Source: Salminus brasiliensis
Taxonomy: Eukaryota; Chordata; Actinopteri; Characiformes; Bryconidae
Direction: 5' to 3'
Assembly (NCBI RefSeq): GCF_030463535.1
Contig: NC_132899.1
Span: 19,677,490 to 19,741,489, forward strand
DNA length: 64,000 bases
Shown here in pieces: positions 13,669 through 22,929 of the stretch. Under the pieces are notes generated by a model. The model saw only the letters and a list, made by a program, of their open reading frames with translations. It was not told where the DNA came from and did not search any database. Position 1 is the stretch's first letter. Every line of letters starts with the position of its first letter. The position numbers and the translations under genes were made by a program.

Positions 13669-14248
13669 CATTCCTTAGCAATACAAAAAACTATGTACAG
13701 TGCGTAGAAACAATCAGGTTTCCCAACTAAAACTTGACCTTAGAAGTGTGAATATAGGTTCCGGGTTCAAACGTTAACTCCACTACTAGCTTAACATTAA
13801 CATTTATATAGCCTCTTATTATATCGCACGGACAATCGGTCTAGGAAAACTGAAATCAAAGGCTTTCGTGAGGTGCTGCTGCAAGAAAAGCAAAGTGGTG
13901 CCAAGCAATGGTCCTCCTTTTCAGTCTCTTCCCTTATACTGGAGGAACCACATGAACAAAAGGCATAGGTTTCCGTAGGCTTGGATTCTGTTGATACTAC
14001 AGCCTATCAGATCTATCACATATTCCTCAGACACAAAGGGCAGCTGCACAGCAAATACTAAGTATGGAAGAAGCAATTCAATACTGTGTGACACATAAAG
14101 GTCAAATCCATTTTCTCCTGACCCCGTGGCCATCTGGAACGATTCCTTTGTTCAGAGATTCACCGGCGAAAAAAATCCTACAATAACACAAAGTCCATTA
14201 TGGAGGTTCTAGTGAGAAAGCCGCGTCTTGAAAGGGCCCTGAAGACGC

Positions 14249-14851
14249 TCATCTCTTTTTCTTGCTGTGCCTCACCATCTTTTTCCTTTTAAGGATCATC
14301 TCATACAGTTTCTCCAGGCCTGGCTGAAGGCCTTGGCCATCCACTGCGCTACAGCCTTGTACATGATGAAGGGTGTTGGCGCTCAGTTCGTGCACTGCCA
14401 GGACTTTCTCCACCTCGCTGACAGCCAGCGCAACCGGAAGATCCTGTTTGTTGGCCAACACTAGCACTGGCACACCCTGGTTCTCTGACGTGCGCGTGAT
14501 TTTATGCAGCTCCACCTTGGCCTCCTCCATGCGTTCGGCTTCAGTGGAGTCCACCACAAAGACCATGCCGTCTGTACGCCGTGTGTACGACTTCCACAAG
14601 GGCCGCAGCTTATCCTGACCGCCAACGTCCCACACCTGGAAAGTGATGGCTCGGCCGTTGCCCACCGGCACTTTGATCTTCTCCGTGTTGAAGCCCTTGG
14701 TCGGAATGGTCTTGACAAACTCCTTCAGCTTGAGTCTGTAGAGAAGGGACGTCTTGCCAGCAGAGTCCAGCCCGATGACCACCACATGGAGAGACTGGAA
14801 GTTAGGCAGGAAGGGTGTGTTGGGGGCAATCTCAGTCAGTTGGTTTCCCAT
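14249..14851 (-). CDS. arl4d: ADP-ribosylation factor-like protein 4D
   Basis: A single exon encodes a 200-residue small GTPase of the ARF/ARL family. Visible motifs are the N-myristoylation glycine at residue 2, the P-loop GLDSAGKT at 27-34, the switch I threonine at 51 in PTKGFNT, the DVGGQ switch II at 75-79, the base-recognition NKQD at 134-137 and CSA near 167. The C-terminal tail from about 188 (KRKK then HSKKKR) is the basic, nuclear-localisation-like end that separates ARL4 proteins from other ARLs. The start [10 protein letters not shown] and the sequence through the G domain match ARL4D better than ARL4A or ARL4C, as I recall them. ARL4 proteins act at the plasma membrane, recruiting cytohesin Arf-GEFs, and also enter the nucleus. 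The whole ORF lies in one exon, as is usual for the family; a splice acceptor ending CCTCTCACAG lies at about 14875, and a 5' noncoding exon lies upstream. Length is normal and no residue is missing. Confidence 0.96.
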   Translation of the reverse strand: MGNQLTEIAPNTPFLPNFQSLHVVVIGLDSAGKTSLLYRLKLKEFVKTIPTKGFNTEKIKVPVGNGRAITFQVWDVGGQDKLRPLWKSYTRRTDGMVFVVDSTEAERMEEAKVELHKITRTSENQGVPVLVLANKQDLPVALAVSEVEKVLAVHELSANTLHHVQGCSAVDGQGLQPGLEKLYEMILKRKKMVRHSKKKR

Positions 14852-15786
14852 GGCAATCTGGTTTTCTCACTCTCCTGTGAGAGGCAGCAGGCTCGTCTGT
14901 GCTGTTTTAAGTGTTTGGCATTTGCACCTACTTCAAAGGTACTGCAGGCAGACGGAGGGGCAATGAGACCACAGGGTTGAGCCTAATCAAAGCAAACACA
15001 ACAGCTGGTTACTATCAAAGATGCCTAAGAGACAGCAGTAACAGTGCTCAGCTAGAGGGGTTGCCCCTTTAATCAGCCTCCTCTGGGATAAAAATCAATT
15101 GGACATGATTTCTGCTTTCTTATTTTAGAACCAGGAGAGCACAAGAACCCACTAGCACTTCTACAGTTCACAGAACAACGTCCTGACTGCTGTACGTCAG
15201 TCGCAGTACGTGGGTTTGTGGAATAGCCATTAAAATGAAGGGTCCTGGATCACAGATTGACTCTATCAGTACACTAAGGCGTCTGGGAAAAAAACAACGA
15301 AAGGAATACAGGTCATTCTAAGAGCGGCGGTGTAATTCTCAGACTGTAACTGGGTGGTGAGGGTTCTCCATGCCTAATCCTCTTAAGACTGCTGAGCAGA
15401 AATAGATTTCTTACAGCAATCTACACGCCACGTTAATGCTGTCTGTGGGATAAATTCAATGAGTAGGCCTTGTTTATCCATGACTTACACTTACTTTTGT
15501 CTACAAACGACAAAGACTTGTTGTTTATTTAAAAAGGAACAGGGAAAGTAACATTATATCCTCAAATAATGACATGTACAAAGCTCAAATTAATAAAAGT
15601 AGGCTATTCTTTTAAAATGTTAATTAGTCTTGTCCTGCGAGGGAGATACTGGTAAGTAATACTAGCTAGTGGATTAGAAAATAGCCTCTGCTTGGTCAGT
15701 ACTCAGTAGCTATATGGGATAGCCTGATAGACTAGCTGAAGTTTTTTGAACCATCCTCCGTGTACTAAAAAAGCCCTGAAGCCCCT

Positions 15787-15787
<1 letters not shown>

Positions 15788-15826
<39 letters not shown>
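15788..15826. repeat. (CA)n microsatellite
   Basis: An uninterrupted CA run of about 38 bases lies in the arl4d intron, just downstream of the 5' noncoding exon. Confidence 0.95.
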
Positions 15827-15827
<1 letters not shown>

Positions 15828-15946
15828 CACGAAGCTGTCGAAAAAAGTGCATTCAGTATAATCTGAAAACGGGACACGCGCAGTGCTCCATTACAGGACA
15901 CCTATAGAAGAGACACTGAAAATCACAGCGGCTCAAAACTACTTAC

Positions 15947-16120
15947 CTAATGGACTTTTATGCCGTGAAGGGCAAACGATAACGTCCAGTTGACTCTTCG
16001 TCTCCAAACGATCGTCATTTTCCGTGTCCGCCGTGTCCGCCGAGTCCACCGTGCTGCCGCTCTCCCCGATAGAAGGCAATAGGAAGGAGGCACGCGCGCT
16101 ACATCCAACAACAACCTGCA
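15947..16120 (-). other. arl4d: Probable 5' noncoding exon of arl4d
   Basis: On the minus strand a consensus donor, AG followed by GTAAGT, sits at 15941-15948 and would splice to the acceptor just upstream of the arl4d start codon (near 14875). The exon is GC- and CpG-rich. Its upstream limit (the transcription start) is a guess from the position of the promoter motifs. Confidence 0.6.
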
Positions 16121-16300
16121 TGTGACGTCACCAGCACGCTTCACTTCTCCCGGCGCAACGGCGTCATTTCATTGACCACCCGTATTCCGACAGAGCCCGC
16201 CTCGTTTGATCTATGATTGGCTACTAGTACCCCCTCCTGCGTATTCTGCGCTAGGATTGGTTGGAATTGTTCCCGTGCTGCGTTCGGATTGGCTAGCAGA
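16121..16300 (-). promoter_or_regulatory. arl4d: arl4d promoter with CRE and three CCAAT boxes
   Basis: A perfect palindromic cAMP-response element TGACGTCA lies at 16133-16140. ATTGG, which is CCAAT read on the minus strand, lies at 16216-16220, 16256-16260 and 16288-16292, about 30-40 bases apart. The region is CpG-rich compared with its flanks. Evenly spaced CCAAT boxes like these usually bind NF-Y, and CREs bind CREB/ATF. Assignment to arl4d rests on the strand and the adjacent noncoding exon. Confidence 0.6.
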
Positions 16301-17254
16301 CAACACGGTCCAGACCTGGCGTGGAACACGGCGTCTGTCTGAGGACGGGTGGAGAGGGCCATGTGCGCCCTTGCAGCGCCATCTGGTGGCCGATTAGTGT
16401 GATTAGGGGAGAAATGGCTTTTTGGGAAAACGAAACTAGCCGATAAATGTAAGCAGCTTCACACAGAAGGCAAACTAAAAGGATTATAGGTGGTTCTTCA
16501 ACTCGTTGCAACAGAAGAACACAGTTTGGTGTTTTTTTTTATTTAAAAGCACGCAATTTAAGCTTCCAAAAATATTCTTTGACTCTTAAAAGGAGGCTTC
16601 TCGTATAACAGTACAGAACCATTGCCTTTACTGAACCACCACTGAAGAGCCTTACTTGTACGAGAGTATACAAAACACACCAGCACTCGTCAGAGGAGCA
16701 ATCTGACAATTAGATGACATCTCCTCCTCATGTTTATGAAGAATCTCAAAGTAAGGAGTTATCTAACATCAGGTCCCATCAGCTCCCACAGATCTGAGTG
16801 AGTGTTATGTAAAATGCATACACTGTCTCCAGATCAGCAGTTCTTCAGCAGTGTTTACTGTCAGGAGTTACATAACAGGAGGGCAACTGCAGCCTGCATC
16901 TTTCGTAGGCAGATATCATGGAATACGTCATTCTACACGTAGATTTGGGGGAAATATTGGTGTTTTTTCAGCCCAGTGTTTTTTAAGTCCTGAGGACCAA
17001 CTTCTTCTTATGATTTCTATTCTATTCCCTCGCCAACACACCTGATCCACACCTGCTCTCTATCTCGACTAATTGCTATTTATCAGGCTATTCATGAGCT
17101 GGATCAAGTGTGCTGGGGCAGATGAAACTTTGCAAGGCTGTGATCACTCTTGAAACCCACCGATCTAGCCTAAACACAAAGCTTGGGCTTACCCATACCC
17201 ATAACCCATAAAGCGACCGCAAACACTGTCAGCACTGATGTTGTTTCATCCAGC

Positions 17255-17545
17255 TTCAAATAGCAACTTTACAGGAGAAGGGAAACCCCGTCTTAACTTA
17301 ATGTCTTAACCTAACTACTTTTTTTATTTTGAAGCATTTCCATTTGTTCATTCATCTCGACATTAGGGCACAATATAGATTTATATTATGTAAAAAATGG
17401 GAAATCTTTGTTTTCCAAATATCAGCTACTGAAATGTAAAAGATGTTGTTTGAAGTGTTGGATAAATGCCCCATGGAAGCCAGTGGCAGTTTTTGTTTAT
17501 GACGCAGTAACTGGCATTGTGATGTCACAAGCACGTTGCCTTTGG
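17255..17545. repeat. Dispersed repeat copy (ACTTTACAGGAGAAGG family)
   Basis: It carries AGCAACTTTACAGGAGAAGG, the phrase ATTTGTTCATTCATC, and a later TATGTAAAAAATGGG. Comparable segments occur near 1490-1640, 12380-12560, 18880-19080, 24440-24600, 47890-48010, 48540-48970 and 57560-57790. The family is recognised only from its recurrence within this window and is unnamed here. Confidence 0.45.
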
Positions 17546-17574
17546 CTTGGGCTTCTGTCCTCTTGTTGTTTCAG

Positions 17575-17668
17575 GGCGTTGCTAAGAAACGCGCGAGCCG
17601 TCAAACTCCCGCAGAGTAGGGTCAATGTGGCCATTGGCGTGCGCAGACTCTTCAAAGGGCTGAAGCTG
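17575..17668 (+). other. Probable 5' noncoding exon and promoter of the CCDC200-like gene
   Basis: A CpG-rich stretch ends at a good donor (AAGCTG followed by GTGAGT at 17669), and the next usable acceptor is CTCCCTCTCAG at 18064. It contains GTTGCTAAGAAAC at 17578-17590, an imperfect RFX X-box. No ATG in it reads into the downstream frame, so it is treated as untranslated. The transcription start is not defined. Confidence 0.45.
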
Positions 17669-18086
17669 GTGAGTCCAATACAGATAATAGTGCTGTTTGT
17701 TTGGAGTGTCCATCTGTCGCAGGTGTTTGTAATAATGAAAACTTACACACTCTTACAAGCACTTCAGTGCAGTAGTTTTTTCTACCATTACCAGACTTAA
17801 TGTTACTGCATTTAGTTGTTTACTTAATGTTCAGTAGTTTGCCAAAACTTTGTTTAGTAACCGTCTGAACGTCCTGCATTAAGAGCATTAAGAGAGCATG
17901 CATTCATAAGCAGCTAATAAATCCGTTCAGTGGGGTTTTTCCTAACATGTGTGCAATAACAAAGGACACCTCTCAGCATTTGAGCTTGAATTACTTTAGT
18001 CAGGAAATGGAGACTCTCATGTTACGTTCCGCTGAATAGTCACATAAATCCATCTCCCTCTCAGGTCCTTCACCAGGCGGTGTAAG

Positions 18087-18490
18087 ATGTCAGCAATGCA
18101 CTGGGAGGCCCGCCGTCGCCAGAATGTGTTGGACCGCAGGATGGCCAGCAAAACTAAGCAGGGTCTCACAGCGAGCGTATGTGTTTAATTCAGGGCAGAT
18201 TTGGTCTCTGGAGCTCATGCCATCCTTTGTCTCATTAATGTTGCATGTGTTGCTGTTGTGTCAACTGCCCTGTGGAAAAGCACATGCCACATGTTTGTAT
18301 TTGATGTACATGGTGCCCTCTGATTTTGGTGGTGCTGTAGGCAGACAGACAGACGCAAAGGACCATGGTGGAGGGCCAGAATGAGACACCTGTAACACCC
18401 ACAGTGTCCGGTGAACCTCTGGGTATGTTATGCACTGAGTTCGAACACTAGAACGGGTATGGTTTCTAATTGTTGTTTGGCTTTCTTAGC

Positions 18491-18523
<33 letters not shown>

Positions 18524-21500
18524 TGCTGCTGAAGGCAAACTGTAGACATCCAAGTGGTCGTTTATGGGTTTGCCATAGGCTGTCAGACACCACTTTTTTA
18601 ATTTATTTTCATTTCTGGTCGAAATGATCGTTAAGTACAGTTTTAGTGTTAAAAAAAAACAGAAGACATATCTTTAATGGACATTTACACAAAGCAGTTA
18701 TATTCTGGGGTGGCCAGTCCATTGTTCTAAGAACATCAGTAGCTCATTGGTTTTATAAGTACATCTTAAACCCAACAGTATGCTTGAAGTCTAGATGTCC
18801 TCCAGAGGGTATTGCCTGATGTAGAGTACTCCATTGCTTCAGTGAAAGATTTAGACTTGTCAGCATTGATATTTTGTAGAACCCATGAAGCGGCAACAAT
18901 CACTGTCAGCATCGTCACTGTTTCATCTATCTTCAAATAGCAACTTATTTAGGAGCATTTTTCTTGGTCCATCTTGACATTTTGACACCATGTAAAAAAT
19001 AACTGATTTACATTACAGTCACTTGTTCAAATGCGAGTGCAGGGAAGCCAGTGGCAATTGTTTTTGTACTTACTGTACATTAAGTATTAATATCTCAGAT
19101 ATCATCCATGTCATCCATAGAACCTTACTCCACATCTCAGGTGTCAGGTTTCAGTGTTCTACTGCACATGTGGCGCTTGATTATTATTGACTCAGGGGGG
19201 CGGAGTTTAGTGAAAGCTGTAACATGACTGGTGCTCTTCAGTTTGAAAGCGCTTCATATATTCACTTTGTATACACGCTTAAAATAGTTTCTTTAAGCAA
19301 TGCATTGAAGAACTATTAGTGGTTCCATAAAAAAAGTTTGTAGATTTCTTTGTGTTGTTTGAAGGTTTGTGAATGTGAGGAACTTTTACATCAGGTAAAG
19401 GCTCTTTAAACCTTTGAAAGTTCTACACACGCATCTCTTTTACAAACATGGTTCTTAATGAAGCCAAAAGCGGTCCATCCCTGGCATTAGTCAAAGAACC
19501 CTTTGTAGCATATTGTTCTCCCAGGTCGCATACACAAGTAATGACTCTTTGATTCTGCAAAAGGTAAAGCATAGTTGAGGGACATGTATGACCATTTTCT
19601 GCCGGACACTGAAAATTAACATGCTTACTTACCTAACATACACAATGGCACTTTTGACCAGAAATCCAATAAATACAGGGGTGGTCTCTGATTTTTGCTC
19701 AGTACTATAGAGAAGAGATCGACCGAAACAGATTTTTCGATTACCGATGCTGATGTTTAGAGGTCAGGGTCAGGCTATGGCCGATATGTGGTGCCAATTT
19801 TTTTGGCCGATATCTAGAAGTTTTCTGCCTATTTGCATGCTAAAACGTCACACTAATAACAACCAGTGGATGCACAACCTTTCAGAACTTAACATCCTCT
19901 TTTATTGAACACTGACTTGAACCATCTTTATAAATAAAAAAAAAAACTATTATGTGTGTGAAGCAACACTTCATAGTTTACTAGTAACATATAGTAAATA
20001 CATGGCCATAGAACTCTGAAATATTACAATTTAGGCCTTACCTTTATCTACAAGGATGGTTGTTGCTGTTATCTTCCAAAAGTTTTGGCCTGGGGTCCTC
20101 CACATGCGGCAGCAGCACACCAGCAACATGGGGGTACCCGTGGACATGCCTGACTTTAAATCGGATATTGGCTGATGCCCATATATTAAAAAATGGCAAA
20201 TATCGGCCCGATATATCAGCAGAGCGATATATTGGTCGACCTCTACTGTAGAGCACCCTTTCTTTAAAACTAGTCTGGTTTGGCTTCTCAAGTATGCTCA
20301 AACAAGCACAGCTTCTCTCATCAGGTGACCATGCACAGATTTACAATACACAGTAAAAATCCAAATGAATAAAAGCATTTCAGTATGCTGATGTTTTCAT
20401 ACCCGCAGTGATTGATAAGAAGATCCTCTGCCGCTGTCAACTTGAAAGGAGAGAGCAATATAGCGGCAAGATTGAAAACCGATACACAGTGAGTGTGTTA
20501 CTTTTGCTTGCCACTTTCAGGGCAGCAAGGGGGTATTTCACAAAGCATGATTTATCAGTAAAGCTGGGTATCTTAACCCCAGAGTTAGGGCTGTCCAGTA
20601 GAAATGGAGCCTTTTGGACAGGCTTGACTTTGCCCATATGTTACTTGGCAGCATGAGAAATGTAACCTCCCAGGTTGCTATTGGGGGTTTTTGTAAGCCA
20701 TATCAGATCCAATTTATGTTCCAGGGACGCAAATATGTTGATAATTGTGTTTGTAATTACGATTTGAGAGTTTATTGTTATTGTAATGGATGTTAGTTCT
20801 AAAGAGGAGTATTTGTTTTGTGATTTATTTCAAGTAAACCTCTGAATAACCTGAAATGAAAATGATTAGTGCAAGAATAGCATTCCTTTTAAGGAATAAA
20901 GTTTAGGTCGTCACTATTCCAGTGTGGTCTTCAAAACACAGGTTTATGATAGTGTACCATTCCTTATTTAAAGGAGATTCCTCTGGGAAAGAGCTATTAA
21001 AGCTCACCAGACTGGAAAAAGGTTGCAAAGCCATTTCTAAATGGTTTGGCCATCTAGTATAAGGCAGATGGTGGAAATTCCCATAAGAAATCGTTGTGGA
21101 CGTCCTGCAAATATCACTCATTGCAAATAAATATATAACTATACATGATATTACTATTACACAGAATGCCAGGGTAAGAACTAGCATACAGTCCTCTTTT
21201 GCATTCAAAAGAGTCATGTCAGTGTTCATGAGTCCACCATCAAGCACACACTGAACAAGAATTGTGTGCATGGCAGGATGGCAAGAAGGAAATCACTACT
21301 TTTAAAAAAGGAACACTGCTTCCTATCTAACATTTGCTCAGCACCAAGTGAATAAGCCAAAAGACTATTGGAAGATAAATTAATTCTAAATAGAACTGTA
21401 TGAAATTGTATGTATTCTTAAATGAGTAGATAATCAAAACTGTTAAGCATGGCGGTGGCAGTATCATCAGTATCATGGTTTGGGGCTGCTTTGCTGCCTC

Positions 21501-22310
21501 AGGTCAAATACAGCTTGCCACTATTGATGGATATATGAATTCTGGGTTGTATCTTCAGAAGAATGTCATGCTATCTACCCGTGCTGAACTGACACTTAAT
21601 CAGTAAGTAGTCAAAACAGCAACCCAAGGAAGAAATAGTAAAAGCATAAGAAATTAAACATATTGGAGGGGCCAAATCATAAGTCTAGACCTCAGCACGA
21701 TAGAATGTAGTGGAAAGGGCTAAAAATTGCAGTTCTTTTCTGGAAGCCCACCAGTGTCATTGTGTTGAAGCAGCAATGGACCAAAATCCCTCCAGCCTTT
21801 GGTGCAGGATAGCTGACCAGTTACTAAAATACCATGAAGTAAGTTGCTGCTAAATGCGGTCACACCAGTTATTGAAAGCAAAGATTCACATGATTTTTTC
21901 CAACAATGTTGGGTAAATAAATAAATAAATGTAAGGGTTCACAAACAATCTAGCTGCAGTGTAACAGCCGAACTTCCATTCTTTACAAAGAAGAGTGTGT
22001 TTGGACATGAAGCACAACATTTGTATCAGAGCAGTCTAAAATATATACAGGAACTCTCCCAAAAGGTGTAATCCTTACATGACAATCTTAGGAAGTATTA
22101 GGAAGTTTAAGTATTAGATAAGAAATGATGCATGTATGCATGTTTGTTTTTTTTTGTTGTTGTTGTGTTCTTCATAGATCATTTATCCAGTAAAATCTCT
22201 TCTAAACTTTCCTCTAAACGTTCTTATATTGTTAATATGAAAACAAAAACATTTCCTAACACATACTTTACACTTTGTTTCAGTCTACACAGTATTCCCA
22301 GCAATGGTGA
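18087..22310 (+). CDS. Small basic protein, candidate CCDC200 ortholog
   Basis: Four coding exons join in frame: 18087-18176, 18341-18422, 20409-20488 and 22284-22310. Donors are GTATGT, GTATGT and GTGAGT; acceptors end TGTAG, CGCAG and TTTCAG. The product is 92 residues. It starts MSAMHWEARRRQNVLDRR, continues through a Thr/Pro-rich middle and then a basic stretch RCQLERREQYSGKIENRY, and ends TSTQYSQQW. There is no signal peptide or membrane segment; the N-terminal Arg-rich helix could be a short coiled coil. An AATAAA lies at 22413, about 100 bases past the stop. Lying between arl4d and tmem106a is the position of human CCDC200 (formerly LINC00854), whose N-terminus I recall as similar (HWEARRRQ). 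Both the synteny and the similarity are from memory. No function is known to me. The alternative is an unrelated lineage-specific gene; an extra or alternative exon in the long introns is possible. Confidence 0.55.
18491..18519. repeat. (AT)n microsatellite
   Basis: A short alternating AT tract lies in intron 3 of the CCDC200-like gene. Confidence 0.85.
18880..19080. repeat. Dispersed repeat copy (ACTTTACAGGAGAAGG family)
   Basis: It shares with 17200-17550 the order CACTGTCAGCA, GTTTCATC, CTTCAAATAGCAACTT and CATGTAAAAAATAACTG. It is a second copy about 1.6 kb away in the same orientation, more decayed in the TTTACAGGAG part. Confidence 0.5.
19270..19530. repeat. Dispersed AGAACC/GGTTCT-rich repeat copy
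   Basis: GGTTCCATAAAAAAAG, GAGGAACTTTTACATC, AACCTTTGAAAGTTCT and CAAAGAACCCTTTG show the same word set as 5440-5870. The two flanks are roughly inverted, as in a MITE. Confidence 0.4.
19715..20248. mobile_element. Nonautonomous DNA element with GGTCGACC inverted ends
   Basis: The left end has AGAGATCGACCGAAACAG and the right end has TTGGTCGACCTCTACTG, which are inverted matches. Internal GGCCGATAT/ATCGGCC words near both ends extend the inverted structure. Elements with AGAGGTCGACCGATAT ends are frequent in fish genomes and are usually assigned to hAT-like MITEs. That class assignment is from memory. It sits in intron 3 of the CCDC200-like gene. Confidence 0.55.
20930..21960 (+). pseudogene. 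Decayed Tc1/mariner-type transposon
   Basis: Several phrases match the usual order in fish Tc1 elements. AAAGGTTGCAAAGCCATTTC is in the helix-turn-helix region. TTAAGCATGGCGGTGGCAGT followed by ATGGTTTGGGGCTGCTTT encodes the KHGGGS and WGCF stretch. Then come a degraded version of the 'DLNPIE' stretch near 21670-21710 and a GGTGCAGGATAGC segment near 21800. Frames are broken by stops and indels, so it cannot encode a transposase. It lies in intron 4 of the CCDC200-like gene, in sense orientation. Confidence 0.6.
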
Positions 22311-22412
22311 AGATGAGGGCTACAGATCTTACTGCAGCTCCACAGCCCAACGTACATGCTGCAGTTGCTCCTTTCACATTGCATATGAAAATGACACTGT
22401 AAACAACATCAT

Positions 22413-22418
22413 AATAAA
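22413..22418 (+). terminator. Polyadenylation signal of the CCDC200-like gene
   Basis: AATAAA lies 103 bases beyond the proposed stop codon. It sits only about 160 bases from the candidate tmem106a signal on the opposite strand, so the two transcripts converge tightly. Confidence 0.55.
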
Positions 22419-22575
22419 TAAAAGGAATTTAACCACAAACCGTCCTATGAGTCTACTTAAAAATGTAAACAGGAATGGTGGATGCATCTGGTGGGTTTTT
22501 TTATTTATTTAAGTTACTGTGGGTTAAAAAAAAAACTACAAAGAACTATGCACTGAAAGTTACTTAAAGACACAA

Positions 22576-22581
22576 TTTATT
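22576..22581 (-). terminator. tmem106a: Candidate tmem106a polyadenylation signal
   Basis: TTTATT on + is AATAAA on the minus strand, about 350 bases past the tmem106a stop. A second copy at 22504-22509 is an alternative. Confidence 0.45.
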
Positions 22582-22929
22582 GTAAAGTGCAAAAATAAAT
22601 CAACATAAACAACAGTTTGACTTCATATTTAGGAGTAAAACTATTAAGACAGAACATACCCTGTTCACGGACATGTGCAACAGGCAGCAGGCACTTTCTC
22701 TAAGCTGATACTTAACTTGTGAAGCATAAAGACAGTCAGCAGTCCAGTTAAGAGTTAAGAGAGGAAACCGAATCTATCCTGAACCATTAATGAGCTGCAG
22801 AGTATAAGACTGATTAAAACAGGAAAGACCAGAGACATAAGATACATTGTAAATGCTTGTACTGTTTTTGGTATTTGTGTTCAGTCCTTCCTTTGGTTTG
22901 GTATGCAGAAGGCTTTCTTTTATAGCATG

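Noticed and set aside
13740-13790. GGTTCCGGGTTCAAAC as a tRNA B box
   Set aside because: No A box, acceptor stem or cloverleaf could be folded around it.
14373-14980. Long open frames opposite and out of frame with arl4d
   Set aside because: They are shadows of the arl4d coding exon; none has independent similarity.
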